Made by a program: the position numbers and the translations under genes
Shown here: positions 1-8,890 of the stretch, in pieces
Layout of the letters: every line of letters begins with the position of its first letter
Numbering within the stretch: position 1 is the stretch's first letter
NCBI RefSeq assembly: GCF_900591205.1
Contig: NZ_UUPU01000014.1
Location: 1-64,000 of the forward strand
Direction: 5' to 3'
Source of the DNA: Pseudomonas viridiflava
Lineage (GTDB): Bacteria; Pseudomonadota; Gammaproteobacteria; Pseudomonadales; Pseudomonadaceae
Length of the DNA: 64,000 nt
Notes under the pieces: model-generated
Seen by the model: only the letters and a program-made list of their open reading frames with translations
Databases searched by the model: none
What the model was told of the DNA's origin: nothing

Positions 1-355
1 GGGTATTGTCGGTGTATGCCGGATCTTGGTGCACAAGGCCCTTACGGCGGATGCAGTCCCCACCCGCAATGAAGATCAAATGTGGGAGTTGTCGAGCCCC
101 GGCGAGGCTGCGAAGGCGGCGGTATTGCCGACCTCTACGTTGCCTGACCCACCGCCATCGCAGCCTCGCTGAAGCTCGACAGCTCCCACAGGGGATTGTT
201 GGTGTTTGTCGGATCTCGGTGCACAAGGCCCTTACGGCGGATGCAGTCCCCACGCGCAATGAAGATCAAATGTGGGAGTTGTCGAGCCCCGGCGAGGCTG
301 CGAAGGCGGCGGCATTGCTGACCTCTACGTTGCCTGACCCACCGCCATCGCAGCC
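1..355. repeat. 190-bp tandem duplication with REP-like arms
   Basis: Bases 1-165 and 191-355 are near-identical direct copies (a handful of mismatches) with a period of 190 bp. The 25-bp spacer at 166-190 ends in GAAGCTCGACAGCTCCCACA, the inverse complement of the TGTGGGAGTTGTCGAGC inside each copy (from 91 and 281). Each copy is therefore half of a REP-type inverted pair. No credible gene lies here: the open frame across it is only the repeat read through. The window begins inside the array, so more copies may lie to the left. Confidence 0.85.
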
Positions 356-435
356 AGCTTCCACCCTGACTCTCGCGCCACGGGGTTATACTCGCGACCT
401 TGCAATCAACCCAGTCAAACAACCCGAGATACTCC

Positions 436-1647
436 ATGAGCACCTCCCTCCCTCTCACTCCAGCGCGCAAGCCCGTCGCGCCGCTGGTGGCCTTTATCAT
501 CCTGGTGCTTGGCGCCTTGTTTCTGCAAAACAGCGTCGGCTCGCGCCAGGTGCTGTTGCTGGTGGTCGGCGCCGCGTTGGGTTTGACCCTGTACCACGCG
601 GCCTTTGGTTTCACTTCGGCCTGGCGCGTGTTTATCAAGGATCGGCGTGGCGCCGGCTTGCGGGCGCAAATGGTGATGCTGGCGGTGGCGGTGCTGCTGT
701 TCTTCCCGGCGCTGGGGGCGGGCACGTTGTTCGGGCAGCCGGTGGTCGGGCTGGTGGCGCCAGCCGGGGTGTCGGTGGTGTTCGGTGCGTTTATCTTCGG
801 GATTGGCATGCAGTTGGGCGGCGGTTGTGCATCCGGCACGCTGTTCACAGTGGGCGGCGGCAATGCGCGCATGTTGGTGACGCTGTTTTTCTTTATCTGC
901 GGTTCGCTGATCGCCACGCACCATGTGGACTGGTGGTTCGCGTTGCCGGCATTCCCGGCGGTGTCCATCGTCAAGAGTTTTGGCGTGGTGCCGGCGTTGA
1001 TCCTGAGCCTGGCGGTGTTCGGCCTGATTGCCGCCGTCACCGTGCGTTTGGAAAAAGCCCGCCATGGCCAGCTCGAAGCGGGCGAGACCAGTGAACACGC
1101 CGGTCTGCGCCGCTTCCTGCGTGGGCCATGGCCATTGGTATGGGGCGCGATTGGCCTGGCCCTGCTCAATTACGCGACCCTGGCCCTGGCCGGGCGGCCG
1201 TGGGGCATTACCTCGGCGTTTGCGTTGTGGGGCGCCAAAGTGGCGAGCGGCCTGGGCGTGGATGTGGCCAGTTGGGCCTTCTGGCAAATGCCCGGCAATG
1301 CCAAGGCGCTGGCCGCCCCGGTGTGGGAAGACATCACCAGCGTGATGGACATCGGCATTGTCCTCGGTGCGCTGTTGGCCGCCGGCCTGGCCGGGCGTTT
1401 CGCGCCGAGCCTGAAAATCCCCGCACGCTCGCTGGTGGCGGCGGTGATCGGTGGCCTGTTGCTGGGCTACGGCTCGCGCCTGGCGTACGGCTGCAACATC
1501 GGCGCGTACTTCAGCGGGATCGCCTCGGGCAGCCTGCATGGCTGGGTGTGGCTGGTGGCGGCGTTTATCGGCAATAGCGTGGGCGTGCGTCTGCGGCCCT
1601 GGTTCTTCGCAGGTGAACGGCCGCAGGTGGCGCTGAGCGGTTGCTGA
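436..1647 (+). CDS. YeeE/YedE family (sulfur-compound) transporter
   Basis: This 403-residue integral membrane protein has about ten hydrophobic segments arranged as two similar halves. Each half carries the glycine/cysteine signature of the YeeE/YedE (TsuA, DUF395) family: GGGCASGTLF near residue 135 and YGCNIGAYFSG near 355. In characterised members these cysteine loops pass thiosulfate across the inner membrane, so uptake of thiosulfate or a related sulfur species is the likely role; the substrate is inferred. I chose the ATG opening MSTSLPL because the 12 codons upstream run into non-coding sequence. A LysR gene follows 27 bp downstream on the same strand and may be co-transcribed. Confidence 0.85.
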   Translation: MSTSLPLTPARKPVAPLVAFIILVLGALFLQNSVGSRQVLLLVVGAALGLTLYHAAFGFTSAWRVFIKDRRGAGLRAQMVMLAVAVLLFFPALGAGTLFGQPVVGLVAPAGVSVVFGAFIFGIGMQLGGGCASGTLFTVGGGNARMLVTLFFFICGSLIATHHVDWWFALPAFPAVSIVKSFGVVPALILSLAVFGLIAAVTVRLEKARHGQLEAGETSEHAGLRRFLRGPWPLVWGAIGLALLNYATLALAGRPWGITSAFALWGAKVASGLGVDVASWAFWQMPGNAKALAAPVWEDITSVMDIGIVLGALLAAGLAGRFAPSLKIPARSLVAAVIGGLLLGYGSRLAYGCNIGAYFSGIASGSLHGWVWLVAAFIGNSVGVRLRPWFFAGERPQVALSGC

Positions 1648-1674
1648 GTGCGCAATAAACCATAGGGTATCGGC

Positions 1675-2550
1675 ATGATTAGAGAGTTGAGAACCTTTGT
1701 GAACGCCGCCCGGCGCGGCACCTTTGCCGCCGCCGGGCAGCAGGTGGGGCTGACGCAATCGGCCGTGAGCGCGCAGATAAAACACCTCGAGGAGGCGCTC
1801 GGGGTAAAGTTGTTTGACCGCACCGGCCGCTCCGCCACTCTCAATTCTGCCGGGCAGCGGGCGGTGCCCCTGGCGGAGGAAATCCTCGAAATTTTCTCGC
1901 GCATGGGCGCGCCCGACAGCGCCAACAACTTTCACGGTTCGTTGCGTATCGGTGCTATCGGCAGTGTGCAAACCGGCATCCTGCCGGGGGCGCTGGTCGC
2001 CCTCAAGCACCGTGCGCCGTTTATCGAGGTCAACCTGGTGCCAGGGGTGTCGCTGAACCTGCTCAGCCAGATCGACGCCGGTGAGCTGGACCTCGCGATC
2101 ATGATCCATCCGCCATTCAACCTGCCCAAAGATCTCAATATCGAGGTCATCGCACGCGAGCCTTTTGTGCTGATCACCGCCAAGGGTGTGCAGGGCGACG
2201 ACCCATTACAAATCCTGCGTGAACAGCCGTTTGTGCGCTACGACCGTGGCTCGTTCGGCGGGCGGCAGGTGACGCAGTTTCTCAAGGAGCAAAAGATCCA
2301 GCCCCGGCAGGCGCTGGAACTCGACGAACTGGACGCCATCGTCAAAATGGTCCGCAGCGGCCTGGGTGTATCCCTGGTGCCGATGGCGGGCCTGTGGCTG
2401 GAGCACGACAGCGATGTGCGGGTTTTGCACTTGGGCCCGCTCACGTTCTTTCGCGAAATCGTGCTGCTGACCAAGTACAGCCAGCGCCAATCTCCGCTCT
2501 TCGAGCTATTCCGGGCGTGCGTCATGCAAGTGCTGGATGCGCCGGAGTAG
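1675..2550 (+). CDS. LysR-family transcriptional regulator
   Basis: A 291-residue LTTR of standard length. The N-terminal winged helix-turn-helix reads FVNAARRGTFAAAGQQVGLTQSAVSAQIKHLE (shown here only as its landmark: residues 8-39), followed by a type 2 periplasmic-binding-like effector domain (about 90-290). It lies just behind the YeeE/YedE transporter on the same strand, so it probably controls that gene. The effector is unknown. Confidence 0.9.
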   Translation: MIRELRTFVNAARRGTFAAAGQQVGLTQSAVSAQIKHLEEALGVKLFDRTGRSATLNSAGQRAVPLAEEILEIFSRMGAPDSANNFHGSLRIGAIGSVQTGILPGALVALKHRAPFIEVNLVPGVSLNLLSQIDAGELDLAIMIHPPFNLPKDLNIEVIAREPFVLITAKGVQGDDPLQILREQPFVRYDRGSFGGRQVTQFLKEQKIQPRQALELDELDAIVKMVRSGLGVSLVPMAGLWLEHDSDVRVLHLGPLTFFREIVLLTKYSQRQSPLFELFRACVMQVLDAPE

Positions 2551-2660
2551 AGCGCGAGCATCGAAATTATTGAGGCTCAGGGCGAAGGATATGCGCTTTA
2601 TTCCCCGGTGTTTCTGGTGAAAAATCGAGTTCTAATGAATAGAACTTGCAGGTACTCACC

Positions 2661-3086
2661 GTGAGCCTTTCTCCGTTTCATCTCGCGATACCCGTCTACG
2701 ACCTTGCCGCCGCTCGCCACTTCTACGGCGACGTATTCGGCCTCTCGGAAGGCCGCTCCAGCGCCCAGTGGGTCGATTTCGACTTCTACGGCCATCAACT
2801 GGTGATTCATGAGCAGCCCAAGACCGCGTCCCAGGCATCTGTGCATGCCAACCCGGTCGACGGTCACGACGTACCGGTTCCGCATTTCGGCATTATCCTG
2901 CACTGGGACCAGTGGGAAGCCTTGGCGGACCGCCTGAGGGCGCGTGAAACCCAATTTGTGATCGAACCGTATATTCGCTTCCAGGGCCAGGCCGGCGAGC
3001 AAGCCACCCTGTTTCTGCTCGACCCCTGCGGCAATGCCCTGGAGTTCAAAGCGTTCAAGGACATGAGCCAGCTGTTCGCCAAGTAA
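2661..3086 (+). CDS. VOC-family (glyoxalase fold) protein
   Basis: A 141-residue single-domain protein of the vicinal oxygen chelate superfamily. It opens with the first beta-alpha-beta module ([20 protein letters not shown]), and the C-terminal module ends [15 protein letters not shown], which holds the metal-ligand glutamate (LEFK) typical of the fold. Members include glyoxalase I, dioxygenases and antibiotic-binding proteins; the sequence does not show which activity this one has. I start it at the GTG giving [11 protein letters not shown]; an upstream TTG would add five residues unlike the family. It stands alone, with no evident operon partner. Confidence 0.8.
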   Translation: MSLSPFHLAIPVYDLAAARHFYGDVFGLSEGRSSAQWVDFDFYGHQLVIHEQPKTASQASVHANPVDGHDVPVPHFGIILHWDQWEALADRLRARETQFVIEPYIRFQGQAGEQATLFLLDPCGNALEFKAFKDMSQLFAK

Positions 3087-3201
3087 CTGCTACGTGTCCG
3101 AATCCGTCCTTAAGTGGTCCGGCACGCGCCTGTTGCCAGCGCGGCGGCGTGCCTACCATGGCTTGCATCGACCCTGAACCGCAAGCCACAAGGAGCCACC
3201 C

Positions 3202-3744
3202 ATGAGCCGCAAAGCGCTGATCGTGATTGACGCCCAACATTCCTTTCGTCATTCAACCTATTGGTCCGAAAATGACCTGCCGGCTTACCTGGAAAAACAA
3301 CAGGCACTGATCGACGGGTGTGTTCAGCAAGGCATCCCGGTGATACAAGTTTTCCATGTTGAAGAGCAGGGGCATTTTTCGCTGGCCTCGGGCAACGTCA
3401 GAACCTTGAGCGAATTGTCGATCGACCCCGAGTGGGTCATTCACAAGCGCTACCACAGCGCCTTCGCCGGCACGCCACTGGCGGCGCGGTTAACGCAAAG
3501 GGGCATCACCACATTGATCATCAGCGGCATTCGCACCGAACAGTGCTGTGAAACCACCACGCGGCACGCCTCGGACAGCGGCTTTACGGTGGACTTTGTC
3601 AGTGAAGCGACGCTCACCTTCCCCATGACCCACGCCCGCAGTGGCCGGGTTTACACGCCGGCGCAGATTCGCGAGCGCACCGAGCTGGTCCTGGAAGATC
3701 GCTTTGCGCGCATCGCCACCGTCGCCCAAGTATTGGAGGGTTGA
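3202..3744 (+). CDS. Isochorismatase-family cysteine hydrolase
   Basis: A 180-residue alpha/beta hydrolase of the isochorismatase/nicotinamidase superfamily. The catalytic triad is visible as Asp in VIDAQHSF (residue ~10), Lys in HKRYHSAF (~79) and Cys in the ISGIRTEQCCE nucleophile loop (~115). Substrates in the family are amides, ureas and isochorismate; none can be assigned. A strong AAGGAG precedes the ATG. The stop lies 3 bp before the GlxA-type regulator, so the two form one transcription unit, a common pairing in pseudomonads in which the regulator controls the hydrolase. Confidence 0.88.
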   Translation: MSRKALIVIDAQHSFRHSTYWSENDLPAYLEKQQALIDGCVQQGIPVIQVFHVEEQGHFSLASGNVRTLSELSIDPEWVIHKRYHSAFAGTPLAARLTQRGITTLIISGIRTEQCCETTTRHASDSGFTVDFVSEATLTFPMTHARSGRVYTPAQIRERTELVLEDRFARIATVAQVLEG

Positions 3745-3747
3745 CCG

Positions 3748-4731
3748 GTGAGTGTGCCGGTGCTCTTCGTGCTGCTGCCCAATGTGCTGATGCTGGACCT
3801 GGCAGGGCCCGCCGAAGTGCTGCGCCTGGCCGCTCACGTTGAGGGCCCGGCCGCCATCGACTTCGATTTGCAGTACGTCAGCCCGGTGCAATCCCTGCAA
3901 ACGTCCATCGGCTTGCCGCTGGCCGGGTTGGCGCCACTCCCGGCGAGCCTGGCGCCCGGCACTTGGGTGGTGTTGGTCGGGTCCACGTTGAAGGTCACGC
4001 AGGCACAGCGGCAGGCGTTCGAGTCGGCCAGCAATACGCTGACCCAATGGCTGCAAAGCGTGTTCGCGCCCTCGGGTGAGCGCTTGGTCTGCGTGTGCGC
4101 CGGCGCCTTGAGTGCCGCCCGTGCCGGGCTGCTGGACGGTCGCCAGTGCACCACCCACCACGGCTTGTGCGCCACCTTGCAAACCCTGGCGCCCAGGGCC
4201 CGGGTCCTGGAGAACCGCCTTTACGTCACCGATGGCAATGTGAGTTGCAGCGCCGGTGTCACGGCGGGCATCGACCTGATGCTGCACCTGCTCGCCGAAC
4301 GGGCCGGGCCACGGCTGGCCTGCGCCGTCGCACGGGATATGGTGGTGTACATGCGCCGCAGCGGCACCGACCCGCAACTCTCACCCTGGATAACCGGTCG
4401 CAACCACCTGCACCCGGCCGTGCACCGGGTGCAGGACGCAATCGCCGCTGCCCCGTGTGAAGGTTGGACCGTTACGCGCATGGCCAGCCTGGCCTGCACC
4501 AGCAGCCGCCACCTGGCGCGCCTGTTTCATGAACACGTCGGCATCAGCCCGCTGGACTATCTGCACACCCTGCGTTTAACCGTGGCCCGCGAATTACTCG
4601 CTGAGTCGACCCTGGACATTGAAACCGTCGCCGAGCGGGCGGGCTTTGGTTCGGCTCGGCATCTGCGGCGTATCTGGGGCAAATATGAAGCGGGGACGCC
4701 CTCAAGCGGGCGTGTCGGCACCGGTGCTTGA
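3748..4731 (+). CDS. GlxA-family regulator (DJ-1/PfpI + AraC domains)
   Basis: This 327-residue protein has an N-terminal DJ-1/PfpI glutamine-amidotransferase-like domain (about 1-190), whose nucleophile elbow is CVCAGALSAARAGLLDG. The C-terminal AraC-type double helix-turn-helix spans about 230-320, with the recognition stretch ARELLAESTLDIETVAERAG. Such proteins are activators that sense small molecules in nitrogen catabolism. The GTG start is supported by GGAGG in the end of the upstream hydrolase gene, which indicates translational coupling. Its last 30 bp overlap the 3' end of the opposite-strand DUF2986 gene. Confidence 0.88.
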   Translation: MSVPVLFVLLPNVLMLDLAGPAEVLRLAAHVEGPAAIDFDLQYVSPVQSLQTSIGLPLAGLAPLPASLAPGTWVVLVGSTLKVTQAQRQAFESASNTLTQWLQSVFAPSGERLVCVCAGALSAARAGLLDGRQCTTHHGLCATLQTLAPRARVLENRLYVTDGNVSCSAGVTAGIDLMLHLLAERAGPRLACAVARDMVVYMRRSGTDPQLSPWITGRNHLHPAVHRVQDAIAAAPCEGWTVTRMASLACTSSRHLARLFHEHVGISPLDYLHTLRLTVARELLAESTLDIETVAERAGFGSARHLRRIWGKYEAGTPSSGRVGTGA

Positions 4732-4869
4732 CGCCTGATCCGCCTCAGCTTCGAGCTTTGCGCGATCAGCTTTGCTGATGTATTTGTCTTTGCTTTTCGG
4801 CGCCAGTTTGGCACTGGCTTTTTTGGCTTTGGCCTTGAAGAGCTGCTGGAGTTTTTTCTGGCGGTTCAT
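4702..4869 (-). CDS. DUF2986-type small basic protein
   Basis: A 55-residue lysine-rich protein that begins MNRQKKLQQLFKAKAKKASA and continues KLAPKSKDKYISKADRAKLE, the pattern I know from DUF2986 (proteins starting MNRKKKI...FKAKLKKANAKL with a KYISKADRA block). The function of the family is unknown; the charge suggests nucleic-acid or ribosome binding, but that is a guess. It overlaps the tail of the GlxA-type gene by 30 bp in convergent orientation. The ATG is preceded by a CAGGTAG stretch that could serve as ribosome binding site. Confidence 0.75.
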   Translation of the reverse strand: MNRQKKLQQLFKAKAKKASAKLAPKSKDKYISKADRAKLEAEADQASSTGADTPA

Positions 4870-4912
4870 GGGTTTCTACCTGGCGTGCAAATGCGCGGAT
4901 GATACCAGCAGT

Positions 4913-5800
4913 CTAACGATCAAGTGCTGCCGCCACGTCCTTCGCCACCTCGATAAACACCCGCGCCGCCGCCGACTGATACACCCCTTTACGCTGCATC
5001 AACACCGCCGTGCGCTGCAATCGCTGCGGCCCCAGCTCAATTGCGACCAGCTCCGGGTGAGCCTGCGCGATGGCGGCCGGCAGCAGCGTCGACAGTGCGG
5101 TTCTGCGCACCACCTCCAGCAACGCACCAATCACATTGGCTTCCATCACCACGCGTGGGCGGATGCCGTGCTGGTTGCAGTAGCGGTCGATCTGCTCGCG
5201 GGTGGCGAACTCCTTGCTCAGCAAAATCAGCGATTCGCCACTCAGTGCCTCCAACCCGATCGCCTGCTCCGCCGCCAGCGGATGCTGGTTGCCGACCACC
5301 AGCGCGAGGGTTTCAACCAGCAGCGGGTCGGCGTCAATGTCCTGGGCATGCAACTGATCAAACGCAATCCCCACGTCCAGCTCATCGGCCAGCAGTTGGT
5401 GTTCCATCGGTTCCTGGGCCACCTCACGCACACTTAACGTGATGTTCGGATAGCGGCGGTGAAAGGCTTCCACCAGCGGCCCCACCAGGTAAGTGGTGAA
5501 CGTGGGCGTGACGGCAATGCGTAACGTTCCACGGCTGAGGTCGCTCACGTCATGAATCGCCCGCCGGCCTTCCTGCAGTTCCTGCGCCGCCCGCTGCGCA
5601 TAACGCAGGTACACCTCACCGGCATCGGTCAGCCGTGTCTTGCGGCCCGAGCGGTCGAACAGGGGGGCGCCGAGGCTTTCCTCCAACAGCCGCACTTGCT
5701 GCGACAGCGCCGGCTGCGAGACGTGCAGGGCCGCTGCCGCTTTGGTGAAGCCCTGATGCTCTGCCACCGCGAGGAAGTAGTGGATATGGCGTGCCAGCAT
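4913..5800 (-). CDS. cynR: Cyanate operon LysR-type regulator CynR
   Basis: A 295-residue LTTR that follows E. coli CynR closely from its first residues ([16 protein letters not shown]) through the effector domain ([20 protein letters not shown] and LDVGIAFDQ). In E. coli this protein activates cynTSX in the presence of cyanate and represses itself. It is divergent from cynT-cynS, exactly as expected. An ATG 12 bp upstream (5812) would add MSKT; I prefer the inner ATG because it matches the characterised protein, although neither has a strong ribosome binding site. Confidence 0.92.
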   Translation of the reverse strand: MLARHIHYFLAVAEHQGFTKAAAALHVSQPALSQQVRLLEESLGAPLFDRSGRKTRLTDAGEVYLRYAQRAAQELQEGRRAIHDVSDLSRGTLRIAVTPTFTTYLVGPLVEAFHRRYPNITLSVREVAQEPMEHQLLADELDVGIAFDQLHAQDIDADPLLVETLALVVGNQHPLAAEQAIGLEALSGESLILLSKEFATREQIDRYCNQHGIRPRVVMEANVIGALLEVVRRTALSTLLPAAIAQAHPELVAIELGPQRLQRTAVLMQRKGVYQSAAARVFIEVAKDVAAALDR

Positions 5801-5821
5801 TGTCTTACTCATAAGATTATC

Positions 5822-5843
5822 TGATGTTCTTGATCATATATGA
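5822..5843. promoter_or_regulatory. Candidate CynR operator in the cynR-cynT gap
   Basis: The 100-bp divergent gap holds TGAT-N7-ATCA (5822-5836), overlapped by the palindrome TCATATATGA (5834-5843). Dyads of this size upstream of the regulated gene are the usual LysR binding sites. The position is consistent with CynR control of both directions; binding is inferred from symmetry and location only. Confidence 0.45.
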
Positions 5844-5911
5844 GACTTTTACCTTATTGCACGGGCTCCGTAACCTTTGCTCCATCGCATCGCGATTCAA
5901 AGGAGCCCACC

Positions 5912-6553
5912 ATGCAAGACATCATCGACGGTTTTCTCAAGTTCCAGCGCAACGCGTTCCCCGAGCGCGCCGGCCTGTTCAAAGACCTGGCCAACCAGCA
6001 GAGCCCGCGGGCGCTGTTCATCTCCTGCTCCGACAGCCGCCTGGTGCCTGAGCTGGTCACGCAGCGCGAGCCGGGCGAGCTGTTCGTGATCCGCAACGCC
6101 GGCAATATCGTGCCGTCCTACGGCCCTGAGCCGGGCGGTGTGTCGGCCTCGGTGGAGTACGCCGTCGCGGCTTTGCAGGTCAGCGATATCGTGATCTGCG
6201 GGCACTCCGATTGCGGCGCCATGACTGCCATCGCCACCTGCCAATGCCTGGACCATATGCCCGCCGTGGCCGGCTGGTTGCGCTACGCCGATTCCGGCCG
6301 AGTGGTGAATGAGGCCCGCCGGCATCTCGACCCGCACGCCAAGGTCGCGTCGATGGTGCGCGAAAACGTGATCGCACAGTTGGCCAATCTCCAGACGCAC
6401 CCCTCGGTACGCCTGGCCCTCGAAGAAAAGCGCGTGACGCTGCATGGCTGGGTCTACGACATCGAAAGCGGCTGCATCCAGGCTTTTGACAGCCGCACCG
6501 GCCAATTCGTAGCCCTTGCCGACAACCCAAGCGTGCGCGCCGTTTCGCACTAA
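5912..6553 (+). CDS. cynT: Beta-class carbonic anhydrase CynT
   Basis: A 213-residue beta-carbonic anhydrase. The zinc and catalytic residues sit at the same positions as in E. coli CynT: Cys39 and Asp41 in SCSDSR, and His98 and Cys101 in GHSDCG. It hydrates CO2 to bicarbonate, the co-substrate of cyanase, and so prevents bicarbonate depletion during cyanate breakdown. The ATG is preceded by AAAGGAG; the open frame extends upstream but that part crosses the promoter. It is followed 30 bp later by cynS in the same operon. Confidence 0.95.
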   Translation: MQDIIDGFLKFQRNAFPERAGLFKDLANQQSPRALFISCSDSRLVPELVTQREPGELFVIRNAGNIVPSYGPEPGGVSASVEYAVAALQVSDIVICGHSDCGAMTAIATCQCLDHMPAVAGWLRYADSGRVVNEARRHLDPHAKVASMVRENVIAQLANLQTHPSVRLALEEKRVTLHGWVYDIESGCIQAFDSRTGQFVALADNPSVRAVSH

Positions 6554-6583
6554 CCGCCTGTTTTTACCCACGGAGATACCACC

Positions 6584-7054
6584 ATGATCCAGTCGCAAAT
6601 CAGCCAGAACACGCGCCTTGCTCTGACCGACGTCATCCTGTTGGCCAAGGCCCGCAAAGACCTGTCGTTCGCCCAGATCGCCGAAGGCACTGGTCTGCAC
6701 GAAGCCTTCGTCACCGCCGCCTTGCTCGGCCAGCACCCGCTGCCGGCCAGCGCCGCCCAGGCGGTTGCCGACACCCTCGGCCTCGACGCCGACGCCGTGG
6801 CCCTGCTGCAAACCATCCCGCTGCGCGGCAGCCTCGGCAACGGCATCCCGACCGACCCGACCATTTACCGTTTCTACGAAATGATTCAGGTCTACGGCAC
6901 CACGCTCAAGGCGTTGGTGCACGAGAAGTTTGGCGACGGGATTATCAGCGCGATCAACTTCAAGCTGGACGTCAAAAAAGTGGATGACCCGGACGGCGGT
7001 TCGCGTGCGGTGATCACCCTGGATGGCAAGTATCTGCCGACCAAGCCGTTCTGA
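6584..7054 (+). CDS. cynS: Cyanate hydratase (cyanase) CynS
   Basis: A 156-residue cyanase, the canonical length. The N-terminal all-helical POU-like domain (1-80) is followed by the catalytic domain with Arg96, Glu99 and Ser122 at the positions known from the E. coli enzyme (IYRFYEM and GIISAINFK). The decameric enzyme converts cyanate plus bicarbonate to CO2 and carbamate, which decays to ammonia and CO2; this detoxifies cyanate and supplies nitrogen. GGAG lies upstream of the ATG. Confidence 0.97.
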   Translation: MIQSQISQNTRLALTDVILLAKARKDLSFAQIAEGTGLHEAFVTAALLGQHPLPASAAQAVADTLGLDADAVALLQTIPLRGSLGNGIPTDPTIYRFYEMIQVYGTTLKALVHEKFGDGIISAINFKLDVKKVDDPDGGSRAVITLDGKYLPTKPF

Positions 7055-7066
7055 TCACGCAATACA

Positions 7067-7107
7067 TGGCCCGGCGCCGCAAGGCGGCCGGGCCACTTTT
7101 ATTTTTA
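7067..7107 (+). terminator. Rho-independent terminator after cynS
   Basis: A strong GC hairpin (TGGCCCGG at 7067 paired with CCGGGCCA ending at 7095) is followed by ACTTTTATTTTT. It ends the cynTS transcript 13 bp after the cynS stop and abuts the 3' end of the convergent hydrolase gene. Confidence 0.85.
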
Positions 7108-8148
7108 ATTGCGAGCGGTGCGTTCCAGAAACCCTGTGATCAGCTCGACCACCTGCTGCTGAATCACCGCCCGTGGCCGCGCCCCTTCACCGTCCCGGCA
7201 AATCATGCCATCGCCCGGCGAATCCTCCTCAATCAACGCCACCGCGCCCGGCTTGCAGATCGACATAAAGCTGAAGTGGGTAGCGTCGCTGATCTCCACA
7301 TACTGCGTCGAAGCTGTTGGCAGGCGCCTGACCATATCGGCGGACTCCAATGCGGGCAGCATATCCTCGGTGGGCACACCGCCTGCTATCACCAGTGCCG
7401 GCACTGCAAAGGCCGCCAGGCTGGCGTCGGTCATGCCGCGTGACAGGCCCAGGTCCAAGGACACCACGGCGGTGATGCGTTTGTCGCGCAAATCAGCCGC
7501 CAGTTGCGCCTTACCGGCTGAAGTGCCGGCGGGGTTTATCTGGTTGTAGGCGATGCAGCCGCCCAGCTTCGGGTGAGCGTTGCAATCGCGGCTGAACAGG
7601 TCGGGGTCGAAACGCGCACCGCCGATTTCCATCACTGTCCACCCACCAATGGAGTGGCCCGCTGCGGAAATCTGATCTTTCGCGACCGCGCCAAATTGCT
7701 TGGGCTGAGCCAGCACCGCGTCGATAGCGCGGCTCAAGTCGGCCGGGCGTTGCCATAACTGTGCGGCAGCCGCGGGGCTACGGTCTTTGCTGGTGGTGCC
7801 GGGGTGGTTGACCGCCGCCACGATATAACCCTTGTGCGCCAAGGCACTCGCCAGCCATACCTGGTTGCCCCAATTGCCGCCATACCCGTGGGAAAGCACC
7901 ACCAGCGGATGCTCGCCGGCAGCCGGTGCTGCGTCGGGCACGCCGAGGGCGCCGATGAACACCCCGTTGTCGGCGATCAACTCGGGCTTGGCGGCGTTAG
8001 TCGCGGCAGGGAACCAGACGGCCAGTTCCAGTGGGCGATTGTTATGCGGGTCGGGGAGGGTGGTGGTTTTAAAGCCTACAGGGCTTTCGGCAGCGACTGC
8101 CGGAACGCTCAGGCAAAGCAGGAACAGGGCGCGCAACGCGGATTTCAT
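7105..8148 (-). CDS. Secreted alpha/beta hydrolase (dienelactone hydrolase/PAF-AH-like)
   Basis: A 347-residue protein with a signal peptide (MKSALRALFLLCLSVPAVAA) and the COG4188-type alpha/beta hydrolase fold. The oxyanion region is VVLSHGYGG, the nucleophile elbow is AAGHSIGG, and the likely catalytic His lies in SDATHFSFM. An esterase or lipase-like role in the periplasm is probable; the substrate is unknown. The open frame extends 53 codons further upstream, but the signal peptide sets the start at this ATG. It converges on cynS and diverges from msrA. Confidence 0.8.
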   Translation of the reverse strand: MKSALRALFLLCLSVPAVAAESPVGFKTTTLPDPHNNRPLELAVWFPAATNAAKPELIADNGVFIGALGVPDAAPAAGEHPLVVLSHGYGGNWGNQVWLASALAHKGYIVAAVNHPGTTSKDRSPAAAAQLWQRPADLSRAIDAVLAQPKQFGAVAKDQISAAGHSIGGWTVMEIGGARFDPDLFSRDCNAHPKLGGCIAYNQINPAGTSAGKAQLAADLRDKRITAVVSLDLGLSRGMTDASLAAFAVPALVIAGGVPTEDMLPALESADMVRRLPTASTQYVEISDATHFSFMSICKPGAVALIEEDSPGDGMICRDGEGARPRAVIQQQVVELITGFLERTARN

Positions 8149-8318
8149 TGTTGTTATCGTCCTTGATTTTGGTGGCGCATCATCACCTGAAACGCTTGGG
8201 CTGGGTATCCCTCGTGCGTTCTTGAATGCAACTTTGCCCCTGCCGTCGGGTTCAACCTTGGTATTGGCCAACATGGCCCCATAACTCAACGTGTATCCAC
8301 TTAGCACGAGGGCAGACC

Positions 8319-8825
8319 ATGACCAACCAAACCGAAACCGCCATCCTCGCCGGCGGCTGCTTCTGGGGCATGCAGGACCTGTTGCGGCGCTACCCCGGGG
8401 TGCTGCAGACGCGAGTCGGCTACACCGGCGGCGATGTGCCGAATGCCACCTACCGCAACCACGGTAACCATGCCGAGGCGATCGAGATCGTCTTTGACCC
8501 GGCGGTGATCACCTACCGGCAGATTCTGGAGTTCTTCTTCCAGATACACGACCCGAGCACGCCTAACCGCCAGGGCAATGACCTTGGGCCCAGCTACCGT
8601 TCGGCGATTTATTACCTGAGCGAACAGCAGCGGGACGTGGCCGAGGATACGGCTGCGGATGTGGATGCTTCGACGTTGTGGCCAGGCCGTGTGGTCACGG
8701 AGATAGAGCCGGCGGGGCCATTTTGGGAAGCGGAGGCGGAGCACCAGGATTATCTGGAGCGGATTCCCAATGGGTATACCTGCCATTTCATTCGGCCGAA
8801 CTGGAAATTGCCGAAGCGGGCCTGA
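8319..8825 (+). CDS. msrA: Peptide methionine-(S)-S-oxide reductase MsrA
   Basis: A 168-residue MsrA with the catalytic GGCFWGMQD motif (Cys14) directly after the N-terminus, and the [22 protein letters not shown] and [15 protein letters not shown] blocks of the family. It reduces methionine S-sulfoxide in proteins, using thioredoxin. The long C-terminal tail with recycling cysteines seen in E. coli MsrA is absent; only one further Cys (GYTCHF) is present near the end, so recycling may use a simpler mechanism. Start chosen at the ATG giving [13 protein letters not shown]. Confidence 0.92.
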   Translation: MTNQTETAILAGGCFWGMQDLLRRYPGVLQTRVGYTGGDVPNATYRNHGNHAEAIEIVFDPAVITYRQILEFFFQIHDPSTPNRQGNDLGPSYRSAIYYLSEQQRDVAEDTAADVDASTLWPGRVVTEIEPAGPFWEAEAEHQDYLERIPNGYTCHFIRPNWKLPKRA

Positions 8826-8890
8826 AATGATTTGAATCCCATGCATTCCTTGTAGAGAATCCCCGCCTTTGGCTCGAAAGGATGCGTGCG

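Noticed and set aside
1..355. CRISPR array or gene in the first 360 bases
   Set aside because: The repeat unit is 190 bp with no spacers of regular size; the open frame is only the repeat read through and its residues are repetitive.
415..2109. 564-residue open frame antisense to the YeeE/YedE and LysR genes
   Set aside because: Same GC-driven shadow effect; it spans two genuine genes and the gap between them, and its residues are low-complexity His/Arg/Gln.
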